Source: Notospermus geniculatus
Lineage: Eukaryota; Nemertea; Pilidiophora; Heteronemertea; Lineidae
Assembly: GCA_002633025.1 (NCBI GenBank)
Contig: NMRB01000048.1
Span: 1 to 64,000, forward strand
Direction of reading: 5' to 3'
Length of the DNA: 64,000 nucleotides
Shown one piece after another: positions 63,553 through 64,000 of the stretch. Numbering within the stretch: the stretch's first letter is position 1; each line of letters starts with the position of its first letter. The notes under the pieces are model-generated. The model was not told the origin of the DNA, did no database searches, and saw only the letters and a program-made list of their open reading frames with translations. Made by a program: the position numbers and the translations under genes.

Positions 63553-63679
63553 GTAGGTGTCTGGTCCGCGGTCAGAAGGGATGAAGTTTGGACCCTTGTG
63601 ACGAGTTGGTTTTGGGCTTGATCTTCGGACGGGCTCGAGGGACTATCAGAGAGTTGGTAGACAGTACATCCTAAAATAG

Positions 63680-63722
63680 CAGACAAAAGTTGGTACACCA
63701 GTGGTGTACCAACTTTTGTCTG
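63680..63722. repeat. Perfect hairpin, 21-base arms
   Basis: CAGACAAAAGTTGGTACACC and its reverse complement face each other. Confidence 0.9.
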
Positions 63723-63744
63723 TGATTTTTGTCTGCATTAAGAT

Positions 63745-63930
63745 CATCACGCTCTGGCGAAAAGAGTCGCATGACGCTCAGAAGGTGAGCCTAAATTAAC
63801 CGAGATGACACCAGGAGAGAATGGAAGAAATAGATTCTTTCACATTTCATATAAATAGGCAAACATTTGGTCTCAACCTGCCAAGGTAAAGGCGACATGC
63901 GTCTCGTTTTGCCAGAGCCGGTCACATATG
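63745..63930. mobile_element. MITE family M copy, diverged
   Basis: CGCATGACGCTCAGAAGGTG through ACATGCGTCTCGTTTTGCC; ends differ from other copies (CTCTGGCGAAAA / TTTTGCCAGAG), indicating a sister subfamily. Confidence 0.85.
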
Positions 63931-64000
63931 TCCTTTGTGTGCTGCTGCATGTGAACTCCAGTGAGGGTTTAACTGCAGGCCACTGCATTTAGGACTGGAT

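Overview
The window is one large, intron-rich animal gene. Its + strand encodes a polybromo-1 protein (PBRM1/BAF180), the chromatin-targeting subunit of the PBAF form of the SWI/SNF remodelling complex. I traced 33 coding exons from a start codon at 928 to 63552. Every junction has AG/GT borders and every splice phase closes, giving about 1,641 codons. The domain order is that of human PBRM1: six bromodomains, two BAH domains, one HMG box, then a Gln/Pro-rich tail. The last part of the tail, the stop codon and the 3' UTR lie beyond the right edge. No second gene was found on either strand.

The organism is a metazoan, most likely a marine invertebrate. The protein stays close to human in domain order and even in linker motifs. 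The introns are packed with short palindromic DNA transposons and tRNA-derived SINEs, and short palindromes such as TACATGTA and AGGCCT are common. Echinoderm, hemichordate or cephalochordate would all fit; the sequence alone does not decide. There is a run of N at 37883-37954 and isolated n bases at about 40785, 43046, 45829 and 61567.

Layout: start exon and bromodomain 1 (928-4030); bromodomain 2 (4692-7780); linker and acidic tract (9724-14500); bromodomain 3 (14530-18338); two linker exons spread over 12 kb (24916-30549); bromodomain 4 (30510-32554); bromodomain 5 (33564-36000); bromodomain 6 (36000-39324); charged linker (41208-41327); BAH1 (43672-46309); BAH2 (47148-48320); linker exons (51353-54800); HMG box (58152-59210); Gln/Pro-rich tail (59142-63552).

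The introns are a layered record of transposition. Non-autonomous elements with TA target duplications, TTAA (piggyBac-type) duplications and one with a CCGG duplication are inserted into each other and into SINEs, and several insertions can be proved from empty-site copies elsewhere in the window. Other notable items are a 1.46 kb near-perfect fold-back element (5171-6626), a tandem copy of a bromodomain 1 exon (3594-3647), minisatellites (16, 20, 30, 71 bp units), and transposon ends lying only 15-25 nt from three splice acceptors.
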